Of a DNA stretch of 64,000 nt, positions 35,599-50,500 are shown in pieces. Position numbers and translations under genes: made by a program. Source of the DNA: Hemibagrus wyckioides (lineage: Eukaryota > Chordata > Actinopteri > Siluriformes > Bagridae). The notes under the pieces were generated by a model. That model did no database searches. It saw only the letters and a program-made list of their open reading frames with translations, and was not told the origin of the DNA. Location of the stretch: assembly GCF_019097595.1 (NCBI RefSeq), contig NC_080731.1:14978071-15042070 (forward strand). The letters are read 5' to 3'. The stretch's first letter is position 1; every line of letters begins with the position of its first letter.

Positions 35599-38500
35599 TC
35601 AGCTGCACACATGCGATTGTCTGAAAAACCGCTTTCCCTTGCTCGTAGAGCGCTGAGACTTGCGGAATCGCATTTTCAGCGCCAGAGAAGCACAATGCAG
35701 AGAGCACTCTGCGCTGAGGCAGGAAACGAACAATTTCGATGAAAAATGTTGAAAGTTGACTTTATTAAGTGAATTTTCATGGAATATGACTTTTTCCATG
35801 TTTCTTATGAATTTTGAACTTTGATGAAAAAAATCATGTTTCATATGAAAATTCATATTTTTTATGACTTTATTATGAATTTTTGCATTGTAAGGTAAAC
35901 AATCACTTTTCATATCATAGTCGACCACAAACATGTGAAAAATGTCAAAGAAAACTGCCCCATTCAGCTGCACATATGCGATTGTCTGAAAAACCGCTTT
36001 CCCTTGCTCGTAGAGCGCTGAGACTTGCGGAATCGCATTTTCAGCGCCAGAGAAGCACAATGCAGAGAGCACTCTGCGCTGAGGCAGGAAACGAGCCATT
36101 TCGATGAAAAATGTTGAAAGTTGACTTTATTAAGTGAATTTTCATGGAATATGACTTTTTCCATGTTTCTTATGAATTTTGAACTTTGATGAAAAAAATC
36201 ATGTTTCATATGAAAATTCATATTTTTTATGATTTTCTTATGTTTATTATGAATTTTTGCATTTTAAGGTAAACAATCACTTTTCATATCATAGTCGACC
36301 ACAAACATGTGAAAAATGTCAAAGAAAACTGCCCCATTCAGCTGCACACATGCGATTGTCTGAAAAACCGCTTTCCCTTGCTCGTAGAGCGCTGAGACTT
36401 GCGGAATCGCATTTTCAGCGCCAGAGAAGCACAATGCAGAGAGCACTCTGCGCTGAGGCAGGAAACGAGCCATTTCGATGTAAAATGTTGAAAGTTGACT
36501 TTATTAAGTGAATTTTCATGGAATATGACTTTTTCCATGTTTCTTATGAATTTTGAACTTTGATGAAAAAAATCATGTTTCATATGAAAATTCATATTTT
36601 TTATGACTTTATTATGAATTTTTGCATTTTAAGGTAAACAATCACTTTTCATATCATAGTCGACCACAAACATGTGAAAAATGTCAAAGAAAACTGCCCC
36701 ATTCAGCTGCACACATGCGATTGTCTGAAAAACCGCTTTCCCTTGCTCGTAGAGCGCTGAGACTTGCGGAATCGCATTTTCAGCGCCAGAGAAGCACAAT
36801 GCAGAGAGCACTCTGCGCTGAGGCAGGAAACGAACAATTTCGATGAAAAATGTTGAAAGTTGACTTTATTAAGTGAATTTTCATGGAATATGACTTTTTC
36901 CATGTTTCTTATGAATTTTGAACTTTGATGAAAAAAATCATGTTTCATATGAAAATTCATATTTTTTATGACTTTATTATGAATTTTTGCATTTTAAGGT
37001 AAACAATCACTTTTCATATCATAGTCGACCACAAACATGTGAAAAATGTCAAAGAAAACTGCCCCATTCAGCTGCACATATGCGATTGTCTGAAAAACCG
37101 CTTTCCCTTGCTCGTAGAGCGCTGAGACTTGCGGAATCGCATTTTCAGCGCCAGAGAAGCACAATGCAGAGAGCACTCTGCGCTGAGGCAGGAAACGAGC
37201 CATTTCGATGAAAAATGTTGAAAGTTGACTTTATTAAGTGAATTTTCATGGAATATGACTTTTTCCATGTTTCTTATGAATTTTGAACTTTGATGAAAAA
37301 AATCATGTTTCATATGAAAATTCATATTTTTTATGACTTTCTTATGTTTATTATGAATTTTTGCATTTTAAGGTAAACAATCACTTTTCATATCATAGTC
37401 GACCACAAACATGTGAAAAATGTCAAAGAAAACTGCCCCATTCAGCTGCACACATGCGATTGTCTGAAAAACCGCTTTCCCTTGCTCGTAGAGCGCTGAG
37501 ACTTGCGGAATCGCATTTTCAGCGCCAGAGAAGCACAATGCAGAGAGCACTCTGCGCTGAGGCAGGAAACGAACAATTTCGATGAAAAATGTTGAAAGTT
37601 GACTTTATTAAGTGAATTTTCATGGAATATGACTTTTTCCATGTTTCTTATGAATTTTGAACTTTGATGAAAAAAATCATGTTTCATATGAAAATTCATA
37701 TTTTTTATGACTTTATTATGAATTTTTGCATTTTAAGGTAAACAATCACTTTTCATATCATAGTCGACCACAAACATGTGAAAAATGTCAAAGAAAACTG
37801 CCCCATTCAGCTGCACATATGCGATTGTCTGAAAAACCGCTTTCCCTTGCTCGTAGAGCGCTGAGACTTGCGGAATCGCATTTTCAGCGCCAGAGAAGCA
37901 CAATGCAGAGAGCACTCTGCGCTGAGGCAGGAAACGAGCCATTTCGATGAAAAATGTTGAAAGTTGACTTTATTAAGTGAATTTTCATGGAATATGACTT
38001 TTTCCATGTTTCTTATGAATTTTGAACTTTGATGAAAAAAATCATGTTTCATATGAAAATTCATATTTTTTATGATTTTCTTATGTTTATTATGAATTTT
38101 TGTATTTTAAGGTAAACAATCACTTTTCATATCATAGTCGACCACAAACATGTGAAAAATGTCAAAGAAAACTGCCCCATTCAGCTGCACACATGCGATT
38201 GTCTGAAAAACCGCTTTCCCTTGCTCGTAGAGCGCTGAGACTTGCGGAATCGCATTTTCAGCGCCAGAGAAGCACAATGCAGAGAGCACTCTGCGCTGAG
38301 GCAGGAAACGAGCCATTTCGATGAAAAATGTTGAAAGTTGACTTTATTAAGTGAATTTTCATGGAATATGACTTTTTCCATGTTTCTTATGAATTGTTGA
38401 ACTTTGATGAAAAAAATTATGTTTCTCGTGAAAATTCATATTTTTTATGACTTTATTATGAATTTTTGCATTTTAAGGTAAACAATCACTTTTCATATCA

Positions 38501-41500
38501 TAGTCGACCACAAACATGTGAAAAATGTCAAAGAAAACTGCCCCATTCAGCTGCACACATGCGATTGTCTGAAAAACCGCTTTCCCTTGCTCGTAGAGCG
38601 CTGAGACTTGCGGAATCGCATTTTCAGCGCCAGAGAAGCACAATGCAGAGAGCACTCTGCGCTGAGGCAGGAAACGAACAATTTCGATGAAAAATGTTGA
38701 AAGTTGACTTTATTAAGTGAATTTTCATGGAATATGACTTTTTCCATGTTTCTTATGAATTTTGAACTTTGATGAAAAAAATCATGTTTCATATGAAAAT
38801 TCATATTTTTTATGACTTTATTATGAATTTTTGCATTTTAAGGTAAACAATCACTTTTCATATCATAGTCGACCACAAACATGTGAAAAATGTCAAAGAA
38901 AACTGCCCCATTCAGCTGCACATATGCGATTGTCTGAAAAACCGCTTTCCCTTGCTCGTAGAGCGCTGAGACTTGCGGAATCGCATTTTCAGCGCCAGAG
39001 AAGCACAATGCAGAGAGCACTCTGCGCTGAGGCAGGAAACGAGCCATTTCGATGAAAAATGTTGAAAGTTGACTTTATTAAGTGAATTTTCATGGAATAT
39101 GACTTTTTCCATGTTTCTTATGAATTTTGAACTTTGATGAAAAAAATCATGTTTCATATGAAAATTCATATTTTTTATGATTTTCTTATGTTTATTATGA
39201 ATTTTTGTATTTTAAGGTAAACAATCACTTTTCATATCATAGTCGACCACAAACATGTGAAAAATGTCAAAGAAAACTGCCCCATTCAGCTGCACACATG
39301 CGATTGTCTGAAAAACCGCTTTCCCTTGCTCGTAGAGCGCTGAGACTTGCGGAATCGCATTTTCAGCGCCAGAGAAGCACAATGCAGAGAGCACTCTGCG
39401 CTGAGGCAGGAAACGAACAATTTCGATGAAAAATGTTGAAAGTTGACTTTATTAAGTGAATTTTCATGGAATATGACTTTTTCCATGTTTCTTATGAATT
39501 TTGAACTTTGATGAAAAAAATCATGTTTCATATGAAAATTCATATTTTTTATGACTTTATTATGAATTTTTGCATTTTAAGGTAAACAATCACTTTTCAT
39601 ATCATAGTCGACCACAAACATGTGAAAAATGTCAAAGAAAACTGCCCCATTCAGCTGCACATATGCGATTGTCTGAAAAACCGCTTTCCCTTGCTCGTAG
39701 AGCGCTGAGACTTGCGGAATCGCATTTTCAGCGCCAGAGAAGCACAATGCAGAGAGCACTCTGCGCTGAGGCAGGAAACGAGCCATTTCGATGAAAAATG
39801 TTGAAAGTTGACTTTATTAAGTGAATTTTCATGGAATATGACTTTTTCCATGTTTCTTATGAATTTTGAACTTTGATGAAAAAAATCATGTTTCATATGA
39901 AAATTCATATTTTTTATGACTTTATTATGAATTTTTGTATTTTAAGGTAAACAATCACTTTTCATATCATAGTCGACCACAAACATGTGAAAAATGTCAA
40001 AGAAAACTGCCCCATTCAGCTGCACACATGCGATTGTCTGAAAAACCGCTTTCCCTTGCTCGTAGAGCGCTGAGACTTGCGGAATCGCATTTTCAGCGCC
40101 AGAGAAGCACAATGCAGAGAGCACTCTGCGCTGAGGCAGGAAACGAACAATTTCGATGAAAAATGTTGAAAGTTGACTTTATTAAGTGAATTTTCATGGA
40201 ATATGACTTTTTCCATGTTTCTTATGAATTTTGAACTTTGATGAAAAAAATCATGTTTCATATGAAAATTCATATTTTTTATGACTTTATTATGAATTTT
40301 TGCATTTTAAGGTAAACAATCACTTTTCATATCATAGTCGACCACAAACATGTGAAAAATGTCAAAGAAAACTGCCCCATTCAGCTGCACATATGCGATT
40401 GTCTGAAAAACCGCTTTCCCTTGCTCGTAGAGCGCTGAGACTTGCGGAATCGCATTTTCAGCGCCAGAGAAGCACAATGCAGAGAGCACTCTGCGCTGAG
40501 GCAGGAAACGAGCCATTTCGATGAAAAATGTTGAAAGTTGACTTTATTAAGTGAATTTTCATGGAATATGACTTTTTCCATGTTTCTTATGAATTTTGAA
40601 CTTTGATGAAAAAAATCATGTTTCATATGAAAATTCATATTTTTTATGACTTTATTATGAATTTTTGCATTTTAAGGTAAACAATCACTTTTCATATCAT
40701 AGTCGACCACAAACATGTGAAAAATGTCAAAGAAAACTGCCCCATTCAGCTGCACACATGCGATTGTCTGAAAAACCGCTTTCCCTTGCTCGTAGAGCGC
40801 TGAGACTTGCGGAATCGCATTTTCAGCGCCAGAGAAGCACAATGCAGAGAGCACTCTGCGCTGAGGCAGGAAACGAGCCATTTCGATGAAAAATGTTGAA
40901 AGTTGACTTTATTAAGTGAATTTTCATGGAATATGACTTTTTCCATGTTTCTTATGAATTTTGAACTTTGATGAAAAAAATCATGTTTCATATGAAAATT
41001 CATATTTTTTATGATTTTCTTATGTTTATTATGAATTTTTGTATTTTAAGGTAAACAATCACTTTTCATATCATAGTCGACCACAAACATGTGAAAAATG
41101 TCAAAGAAAACTGCCCCATTCAGCTGCACACATGCGATTGTCTGAAAAACCGCTTTCCCTTGCTCGTAGAGCGCTGAGACTTGCGGAATCGCATTTTCAG
41201 CGCCAGAGAAGCACAATGCAGAGAGCACTCTGCGCTGAGGCAGGAAACGAGCCATTTCGATGAAAAATGTTGAAAGTTGACTTTATTAAGTGAATTTTCA
41301 TGGAATATGACTTTTTCCATGTTTCTTATGAATTTTGAACTTTGATGAAAAAAATCATGTTTCATATGAAAATTCATATTTTTTATGATTTTCTTATGTT
41401 TATTATGAATTTTTGTATTTTAAGGTAAACAATCACTTTTCATATCATAGTCGACCACAAACATGTGAAAAATGTCAAAGAAAACTGCCCCATTCAGCTG

Positions 41501-44500
41501 CACACATGCGATTGTCTGAAAAACCGCTTTCCCTTGCTCGTAGAGCGCTGAGACTTGCGGAATCGCATTTTCAGCGCCAGAGAAGCACAATGCAGAGAGC
41601 ACTCTGCGCTGAGGCAGGAAACGAACAATTTCGATGAAAAATGTTGAAAGTTGACTTTATTAAGTGAATTTTCATGGAATATGACTTTTTCCATGTTTCT
41701 TATGAATTTTGAACTTTGATGAAAAAAATCATGTTTCATATGAAAATTCATATTTTTTATGACTTTATTATGAATTTTTGCATTTTAAGGTAAACAATCA
41801 CTTTTCATATCATAGTCGACCACAAACATGTGAAAAATGTCAAAGAAAACTGCCCCATTCAGCTGCACATATGCGATTGTCTGAAAAACCGCTTTCCCTT
41901 GCTCGTAGAGCGCTGAGACTTGCGGAATCGCATTTTCAGCGCCAGAGAAGCACAATGCAGAGAGCACTCTGCGCTGAGGCAGGAAACGAGCCATTTCGAT
42001 GAAAAATGTTGAAAGTTGACTTTATTAAGTGAATTTTCATGGAATATGACTTTTTCCATGTTTCTTATGAATTTTGAACTTTGATGAAAAAAATCATGTT
42101 TCATATGAAAATTCATATTTTTTATGATTTTCTTATGTTTATTATGAATTTTTGTATTTTAAGGTAAACAATCACTTTTCATATCATAGTCGACCACAAA
42201 CATGTGAAAAATGTCAAAGAAAACTGCCCCATTCAGCTGCACACATGCGATTGTCTGAAAAACCGCTTTCCCTTGCTCGTAGAGCGCTGAGACTTGCGGA
42301 ATCGCATTTTCAGCGCCAGAGAAGCACAATGCAGAGAGCACTCTGCGCTGAGGCAGGAAACGAACAATTTCGATGAAAAATGTTGAAAGTTGACTTTATT
42401 AAGTGAATTTTCATGGAATATGACTTTTTCCATGTTTCTTATGAATTTTGAACTTTGATGAAAAAAATCATGTTTCATATGAAAATTCATATTTTTTATG
42501 ACTTTATTATGAATTTTTGCATTTTAAGGTAAACAATCACTTTTCATATCATAGTCGACCACAAACATGTGAAAAATGTCAAAGAAAACTGCCCCATTCA
42601 GCTGCACATATGCGATTGTCTGAAAAACCGCTTTCCCTTGCTCGTAGAGCGCTGAGACTTGCGGAATCGCATTTTCAGCGCCAGAGAAGCACAATGCAGA
42701 GAGCACTCTGCGCTGAGGCAGGAAACGAGCCATTTCGATGAAAAATGTTGAAAGTTGACTTTATTAAGTGAATTTTCATGGAATATGACTTTTTCCATGT
42801 TTCTTATGAATTTTGAACTTTGATGAAAAAAATCATGTTTCATATGAAAATTCATATTTTTTATGATTTTCTTATGTTTATTATGAATTTTTGTATTTTA
42901 AGGTAAACAATCACTTTTCATATCATAGTCGACCACAAACATGTGAAAAATGTCAAAGAAAACTGCCCCATTCAGCTGCACATATGCGATTGTCTGAAAA
43001 ACCGCTTTCCCTTGCTCGTAGAGCGCTGAGACTTGCGGAATCGCATTTTCAGCGCCAGAGAAGCACAATGCAGAGAGCACTCTGCGCTGAGGCAGGAAAC
43101 GAACAATTTCGATGAAAAATGTTGAAAGTTGACTTTATTAAGTGAATTTTCATGGAATATGACTTTTTCCATGTTTCTTATGAATTTTGAACTTTGATGA
43201 AAAAAATCATGTTTCATATGAAAATTCATATTTTTTATGATTTTCTTATGTTTATTATGAATTTTTGTATTTTAAGGTAAACAATCACTTTTCATATCAT
43301 AGTCGACCACAAACATGTGAAAAATGTCAAAGAAAACTGCCCCATTCAGCTGCACACATGCGATTGTCTGAAAAACCGCTTTCCCTTGCTCGTAGAGCGC
43401 TGAGACTTGCGGAATCGCATTTTCAGCGCCAGAGAAGCACAATGCAGAGAGCACTCTGCGCTGAGGCAGGAAACGAGCCATTTCGATGAAAAATGTTGAA
43501 AGTTGACTTTATTAAGTGAATTTTCATGGAATATGACTTTTTCCATGTTTCTTATGAATTTTGAACTTTGATGAAAAAAATCATGTTTCATATGAAAATT
43601 CATATTTTTTATGACTTTATTATGAATTTTTGCATTTTAAGGTAAACAATCACTTTTCATATCATAGTCGACCACAAACATGTGAAAAATGTCAAAGAAA
43701 ACTGCCCCATTCAGCTGCACACATGCGATTGTCTGAAAAACCGCTTTCCCTTGCTCGTAGAGCGCTGAGACTTGCGGAATCGCATTTTCAGCGCCAGAGA
43801 AGCACAATGCAGAGAGCACTCTGCGCTGAGGCAGGAAACGAACAATTTCGATGAAAAATGTTGAAAGTTGACTTTATTAAGTGAATTTTCATGGAATATG
43901 ACTTTTTCCATGTTTCTTATGAATTTTGAACTTTGATGAAAAAAATCATGTTTCATATGAAAATTCATATTTTTTATGACTTTATTATGAATTTTTGCAT
44001 TTTAAGGTAAACAATCACTTTTCATATCATAGTCGACCACAAACATGTGAAAAATGTCAAAGAAAACTGCCCCATTCAGCTGCACACATGCGATTGTCTG
44101 AAAAACCGCTTTCCCTTGCTCGTAGAGCGCTGAGACTTGCGGAATCGCATTTTCAGCGCCAGAGAAGCACAATGCAGAGAGCACTCTGCGCTGAGGCAGG
44201 AAACGAACAATTTCGATGAAAAATGTTGAAAGTTGACTTTATTAAGTGAATTTTCATGGAATATGACTTTTTCCATGTTTCTTATGAATTTTGAACTTTG
44301 ATGAAAAAAATCATGTTTCATATGAAAATTCATATTTTTTATGACTTTATTATGAATTTTTGCATTTTAAGGTAAACAATCACTTTTCATATCATAGTCG
44401 ACCACAAACATGTGAAAAATGTCAAAGAAAACTGCCCCATTCAGCTGCACATATGCGATTGTCTGAAAAACCGCTTTCCCTTGCTCGTAGAGCGCTGAGA

Positions 44501-47500
44501 CTTGCGGAATCGCATTTTCAGCGCCAGAGAAGCACAATGCAGAGAGCACTCTGCGCTGAGGCAGGAAACGAGCCATTTCGATGAAAAATGTTGAAAGTTG
44601 ACTTTATTAAGTGAATTTTCATGGAATATGACTTTTTCCATGTTTCTTATGAATTTTGAACTTTGATGAAAAAAATCATGTTTCATATGAAAATTCATAT
44701 TTTTTATGATTTTCTTATGTTTATTATGAATTTTTGCATTTTAAGGTAAACAATCACTTTTCATATCATAGTCGACCACAAACATGTGAAAAATGTCAAA
44801 GAAAACTGCCCCATTCAGCTGCACACATGCGATTGTCTGAAAAACCGCTTTCCCTTGCTCGTAGAGCGCTGAGACTTGCGGAATCGCATTTTCAGCGCCA
44901 GAGAAGCACAATGCAGAGAGCACTCTGCGCTGAGGCAGGAAACGAGCCATTTCGATGAAAAATGTTGAAAGTTGACTTTATTAAGTGAATTTTCATGGAA
45001 TATGACTTTTTCCATGTTTCTTATGAATTTTGAACTTTGATGAAAAAAATCATGTTTCATATGAAAATTCATATTTTTTATGACTTTATTATGAATTTTT
45101 GCATTTTAAGGTAAACAATCACTTTTCATATCATAGTCGACCACAAACATGTGAAAAATGTCAAAGAAAACTGCCCCATTCAGCTGCACATATGCGATTG
45201 TCTGAAAAACCGCTTTCCCTTGCTCGTAGAGCGCTGAGACTTGCGGAATCGCATTTTCAGCGCCAGAGAAGCACAATGCAGAGAGCACTCTGCGCTGAGG
45301 CAGGAAACGAGCCATTTCGATGAAAAATGTTGAAAGTTGACTTTATTAAGTGAATTTTCATGGAATATGACTTTTTCCATGTTTCTTATGAATTTTGAAC
45401 TTTGATGAAAAAAATCATGTTTCATATGAAAATTCATATTTTTTATGATTTTCTTATGTTTATTATGAATTTTTGTATTTTAAGGTAAACAATCACTTTT
45501 CATATCATAGTCGACCACAAACATGTGAAAAATGTCAAAGAAAACTGCCCCATTCAGCTGCACATATGCAATTGTCTGAAAAACCGCTTTCCCTTGCTCG
45601 TAGAGCGCTGAGACTTGCGGAATCGCATTTTCAGCGCCAGAGAAGCACAATGCAGAGAGCACTCTGCGCTGAGGCAGGAAACGAGCCATTTCGATGAAAA
45701 ATGTTGAAAGTTGACTTTATTAAGTGAATTTTCATGGAATATGACTTTTTCCATGTTTCTTATGAATTTTGAACTTTGATGAAAAAAATCATGTTTCATA
45801 TGAAAATTCATATTTTTTATGATTTTCTTATGTTTATTATGAATTTTTGTATTTTAAGGTAAACAATCACTTTTCATATCATAGTCGACCACAAACATGT
45901 GAAAAATGTCAAAGAAAACTGCCCCATTCAGCTGCACACATGCGATTGTCTGAAAAACCGCTTTCCCTTGCTCGTAGAGCGCTGAGACTTGCGGAATCGC
46001 ATTTTCAGCGCCAGAGAAGCACAATGCAGAGAGCACTCTGCGCTGAGGCAGGAAACGAGCCATTTCGATGAAAAATGTTGAAAGTTGACTTTATTAAGTG
46101 AATTTTCATGGAATATGACTTTTTCCATGTTTCTTATGAATTTTGAACTTTGATGAAAAAAATCATGTTTCATATGAAAATTCATATTTTTTATGACTTT
46201 ATTATGAATTTTTGCATTTTAAGGTAAACAATCACTTTTCATATCATAGTCGACCACAAACATGTGAAAAATGTCAAAGAAAACTGCCCCATTCAGCTGC
46301 ACACATGCGATTGTCTGAAAAACCGCTTTCCCTTGCTCGTAGAGCGCTGAGACTTGCGGAATCGCATTTTCAGCGCCAGAGAAGCACAATGCAGAGAGCA
46401 CTCTGCGCTGAGGCAGGAAACGAACAATTTCGATGAAAAATGTTGAAAGTTGACTTTATTAAGTGAATGTTCATGGAATATGACTTTTTCCATGGTTCTT
46501 ATGAATTTTGAACTGTGATGAAAAAAATTATGTTTCTCGTGAAAATTCATATTTTTTATGACTTTATTATGAATTTTTGCATTTTAAGGTAAACAATCAC
46601 TTTTCATATCATAGTCGACCACAAACATGTGAAAAATGTCAAAGAAAACTGCCCCATTCAGCTGCACACATGCGATTGTCTGAAAAACCGCTTTCCCTTG
46701 CTCGTAGAGCGCTGAGACTTGCGGAATCGCATTTTCAGCGCCAGAGAAGCACAATGCAGAGAGCACTCTGCGCTGAGGCAGGAAACGAACAATTTCGATG
46801 AAAAATGTTGAAAGTTGACTTTATTAAGTGAATTTTCATGGAATATGACTTTTTCCATGTTTCTTATGAATTTTGAACTTTGATGAAAAAAATCATGTTT
46901 CATATGAAAATTCATATTTTTTATGACTTTATTATGAATTTTTGCATTTTAAGGTAAACAATCACTTTTCATATCATAGTCGACCACAAACATGTGAAAA
47001 ATGTCAAAGAAAACTGCCCCATTCAGCTGCACACATGCGATTGTCTGAAAAACCGCTTTCCCTTGCTCGTAGAGCGCTGAGACTTGCGGAATCGCATTTT
47101 CAGCGCCAGAGAAGCACAATGCAGAGAGCACTCTGCGCTGAGGCAGGAAACGAGCCATTTCGATGAAAAATGTTGAAAGTTGACTTTATTAAGTGAATTT
47201 TCATGGAATATGACTTTTTCCATGTTTCTTATGAATTTTGAACTTTGATGAAAAAAATCATGTTTCATATGAAAATTCATATTTTTTATGACTTTATTAT
47301 GAATTTTTGCATTTTAAGGTAAACAATCACTTTTCATATCATAGTCGACCACAAACATGTGAAAAATGTCAAAGAAAACTGCCCCATTCAGCTGCACACA
47401 TGCGATTGTCTGAAAAACCGCTTTCCCTTGCTCGTAGAGCGCTGAGACTTGCGGAATCGCATTTTCAGCGCCAGAGAAGCACAATGCAGAGAGCACTCTG

Positions 47501-50500
47501 CGCTGAGGCAGGAAACGAGCCATTTCGATGAAAAATGTTGAAAGTTGACTTTATTAAGTGAATTTTCATGGAATATGACTTTTTCCATGTTTCTTATGAA
47601 TTTTGAACTTTGATGAAAAAAATCATGTTTCATATGAAAATTCATATTTTTTATGAGTTTATTATGAATTTTTGCATTTTAAGGTAAACAATCACTTTTC
47701 ATATCATAGTCGACCACAAACATGTGAAAAATGTCAAAGAAAACTGCCCCATTCAGCTGCACATATGCGATTGTCTGAAAAACCGCTTTCCCTTGCTCGT
47801 AGAGCGCTGAGACTTGCGGAATCGCATTTTCAGCGCCAGAGAAGCACAATGCAGAGAGCACTCTGCGCTGAGGCAGGAAACGAGCCATTTCGATGAAAAA
47901 TGTTGAAAGTTGACTTTATTAAGTGAATTTTCATGGAATATGACTTTTTCCATGTTTCTTATGAATTTTGAACTTTGATGAAAAAAATCATGTTTCATAT
48001 GAAAATTCATATTTTTTATGATTTTCTTATGTTTATTATGAATTTTTGCATTTTAAGGTAAACAATCACTTTTCATATCATAGTCGACCACAAACATGTG
48101 AAAAATGTCAAAGAAAACTGCCCCATTCAGCTGCACACATGCGATTGTCTGAAAAACCGCTTTCCCTTGCTCGTAGAGCGCTGAGACTTGCGGAATCGCA
48201 TTTTCAGCGCCAGAGAAGCACAATGCAGAGAGCACTCTGCGCTGAGGCAGGAAACGAACAATTTCGATGAAAAATGTTGAAAGTTGACTTTATTAAGTGA
48301 ATTTTCATGGAATATGACTTTTTCCATGTTTCTTATGAATTTTGAACTTTGATGAAAAAAATCATGTTTCATATGAAAATTCATATTTTTTATGATTTTC
48401 TTATGTTTATTATGAATTTTTGTATTTTAAGGTAAACAATCACTTTTCATATCATAGTCGACCACAAACATGTGAAAAATGTCAAAGAAAACTGCCCCAT
48501 TCAGCTGCACACATGCGATTGTCTGAAAAACCGCTTTCCCTTGCTCGTAGAGCGCTGAGACTTGCGGAATCGCATTTTCAGCGCCAGAGAAGCACAATGC
48601 AGAGAGCACTCTGCGCTGAGGCAGGAAACGAACAATTTCGATGAAAAATGTTGAAAGTTGACTTTATTAAGTGAATTTTCATGGAATATGACTTTTTCCA
48701 TGTTTCTTATGAATTTTGAACTTTGATGAAAAAAATCATGTTTCATATGAAAATTCATATTTTTTATGACTTTATTATGAATTTTTGCATTTTAAGGTAA
48801 ACAATCACTTTTCATATCATAGTCGACCACAAACATGTGAAAAATGTCAAAGAAAACTGCCCCATTCAGCTGCACACATGCGATTGTCTGAAAAACCGCT
48901 TTCCCTTGCTCGTAGAGCGCTGAGACTTGCGGAATCGCATTTTCAGCGCCAGAGAAGCACAATGCAGAGAGCACTCTGCGCTGAGGCAGGAAACGAACAA
49001 TTTCGATGAAAAATGTTGAAAGTTGACTTTATTAAGTGAATTTTCATGGAATATGACTTTTTCCATGTTTCTTATGAATTTTGAACTTTGATGAAAAAAA
49101 TCATGTTTCATATGAAAATTCATATTTTTTATGACTTTATTATGAATTTTTGCATTTTAAGGTAAACAATCACTTTTCATATCATAGTCGACCACAAACA
49201 TGTGAAAAATGTCAAAGAAAACTGCCCCATTCAGCTGCACACATGCGATTGTCTGAAAAACCGCTTTCCCTTGCTCGTAGAGCGCTGAGACTTGCGGAAT
49301 CGCATTTTCAGCGCCAGAGAAGCACAATGCAGAGAGCACTCTGCGCTGAGGCAGGAAACGAGCCATTTCGATGAAAAATGTTGAAAGTTGACTTTATTAA
49401 GTGAATTTTCATGGAATATGACTTTTTCCATGTTTCTTATGAATTTTGAACTTTGATGAAAAAAATCATGTTTCATATGAAAATTCATATTTTTTATGAC
49501 TTTATTATGAATTTTTGCATTTTAAGGTAAACAATCACTTTTCATATCATAGTCGACCACAAACATGTGAAAAATGTCAAAGAAAACTGCCCCATTCAGC
49601 TGCACATATGCGATTGTCTGAAAAACCGCTTTCCCTTGCTCGTAGAGCGCTGAGACTTGCGGAATCGCATTTTCAGCGCCAGAGAAGCACAATGCAGAGA
49701 GCACTCTGCGCTGAGGCAGGAAACGAGCCATTTCGATGAAAAATGTTGAAAGTTGACTTTATTAAGTGAATTTTCATGGAATATGACTTTTTCCATGTTT
49801 CTTATGAATTTTGAACTTTGATGAAAAAAATCATGTTTCATATGAAAATTCATATTTTTTATGATTTTCTTATGTTTATTATGAATTTTTGTATTTTAAG
49901 GTAAACAATCACTTTTCATATCATAGTCGACCACAAACATGTGAAAAATGTCAAAGAAAACTGCCCCATTCAGCTGCACACATGCGATTGTCTGAAAAAC
50001 CGCTTTCCCTTGCTCGTAGAGCGCTGAGACTTGCGGAATCGCATTTTCAGCGCCAGAGAAGCACAATGCAGAGAGCACTCTGCGCTGAGGCAGGAAACGA
50101 ACAATTTCGATGAAAAATGTTGAAAGTTGACTTTATTAAGTGAATTTTCATGGAATATGACTTTTTCCATGTTTCTTATGAATTTTGAACTTTGATGAAA
50201 AAAATCATGTTTCATATGAAAATTCATATTTTTTATGACTTTATTATGAATTTTTGCATTTTAAGGTAAACAATCACTTTTCATATCATAGTCGACCACA
50301 AACATGTGAAAAATGTCAAAGAAAACTGCCCCATTCAGCTGCACACATGCGATTGTCTGAAAAACCGCTTTCCCTTGCTCGTAGAGCGCTGAGACTTGCG
50401 GAATCGCATTTTCAGCGCCAGAGAAGCACAATGCAGAGAGCACTCTGCGCTGAGGCAGGAAACGAGCCATTGCGATGAAAAATGTTGAAAGTTGACTTTA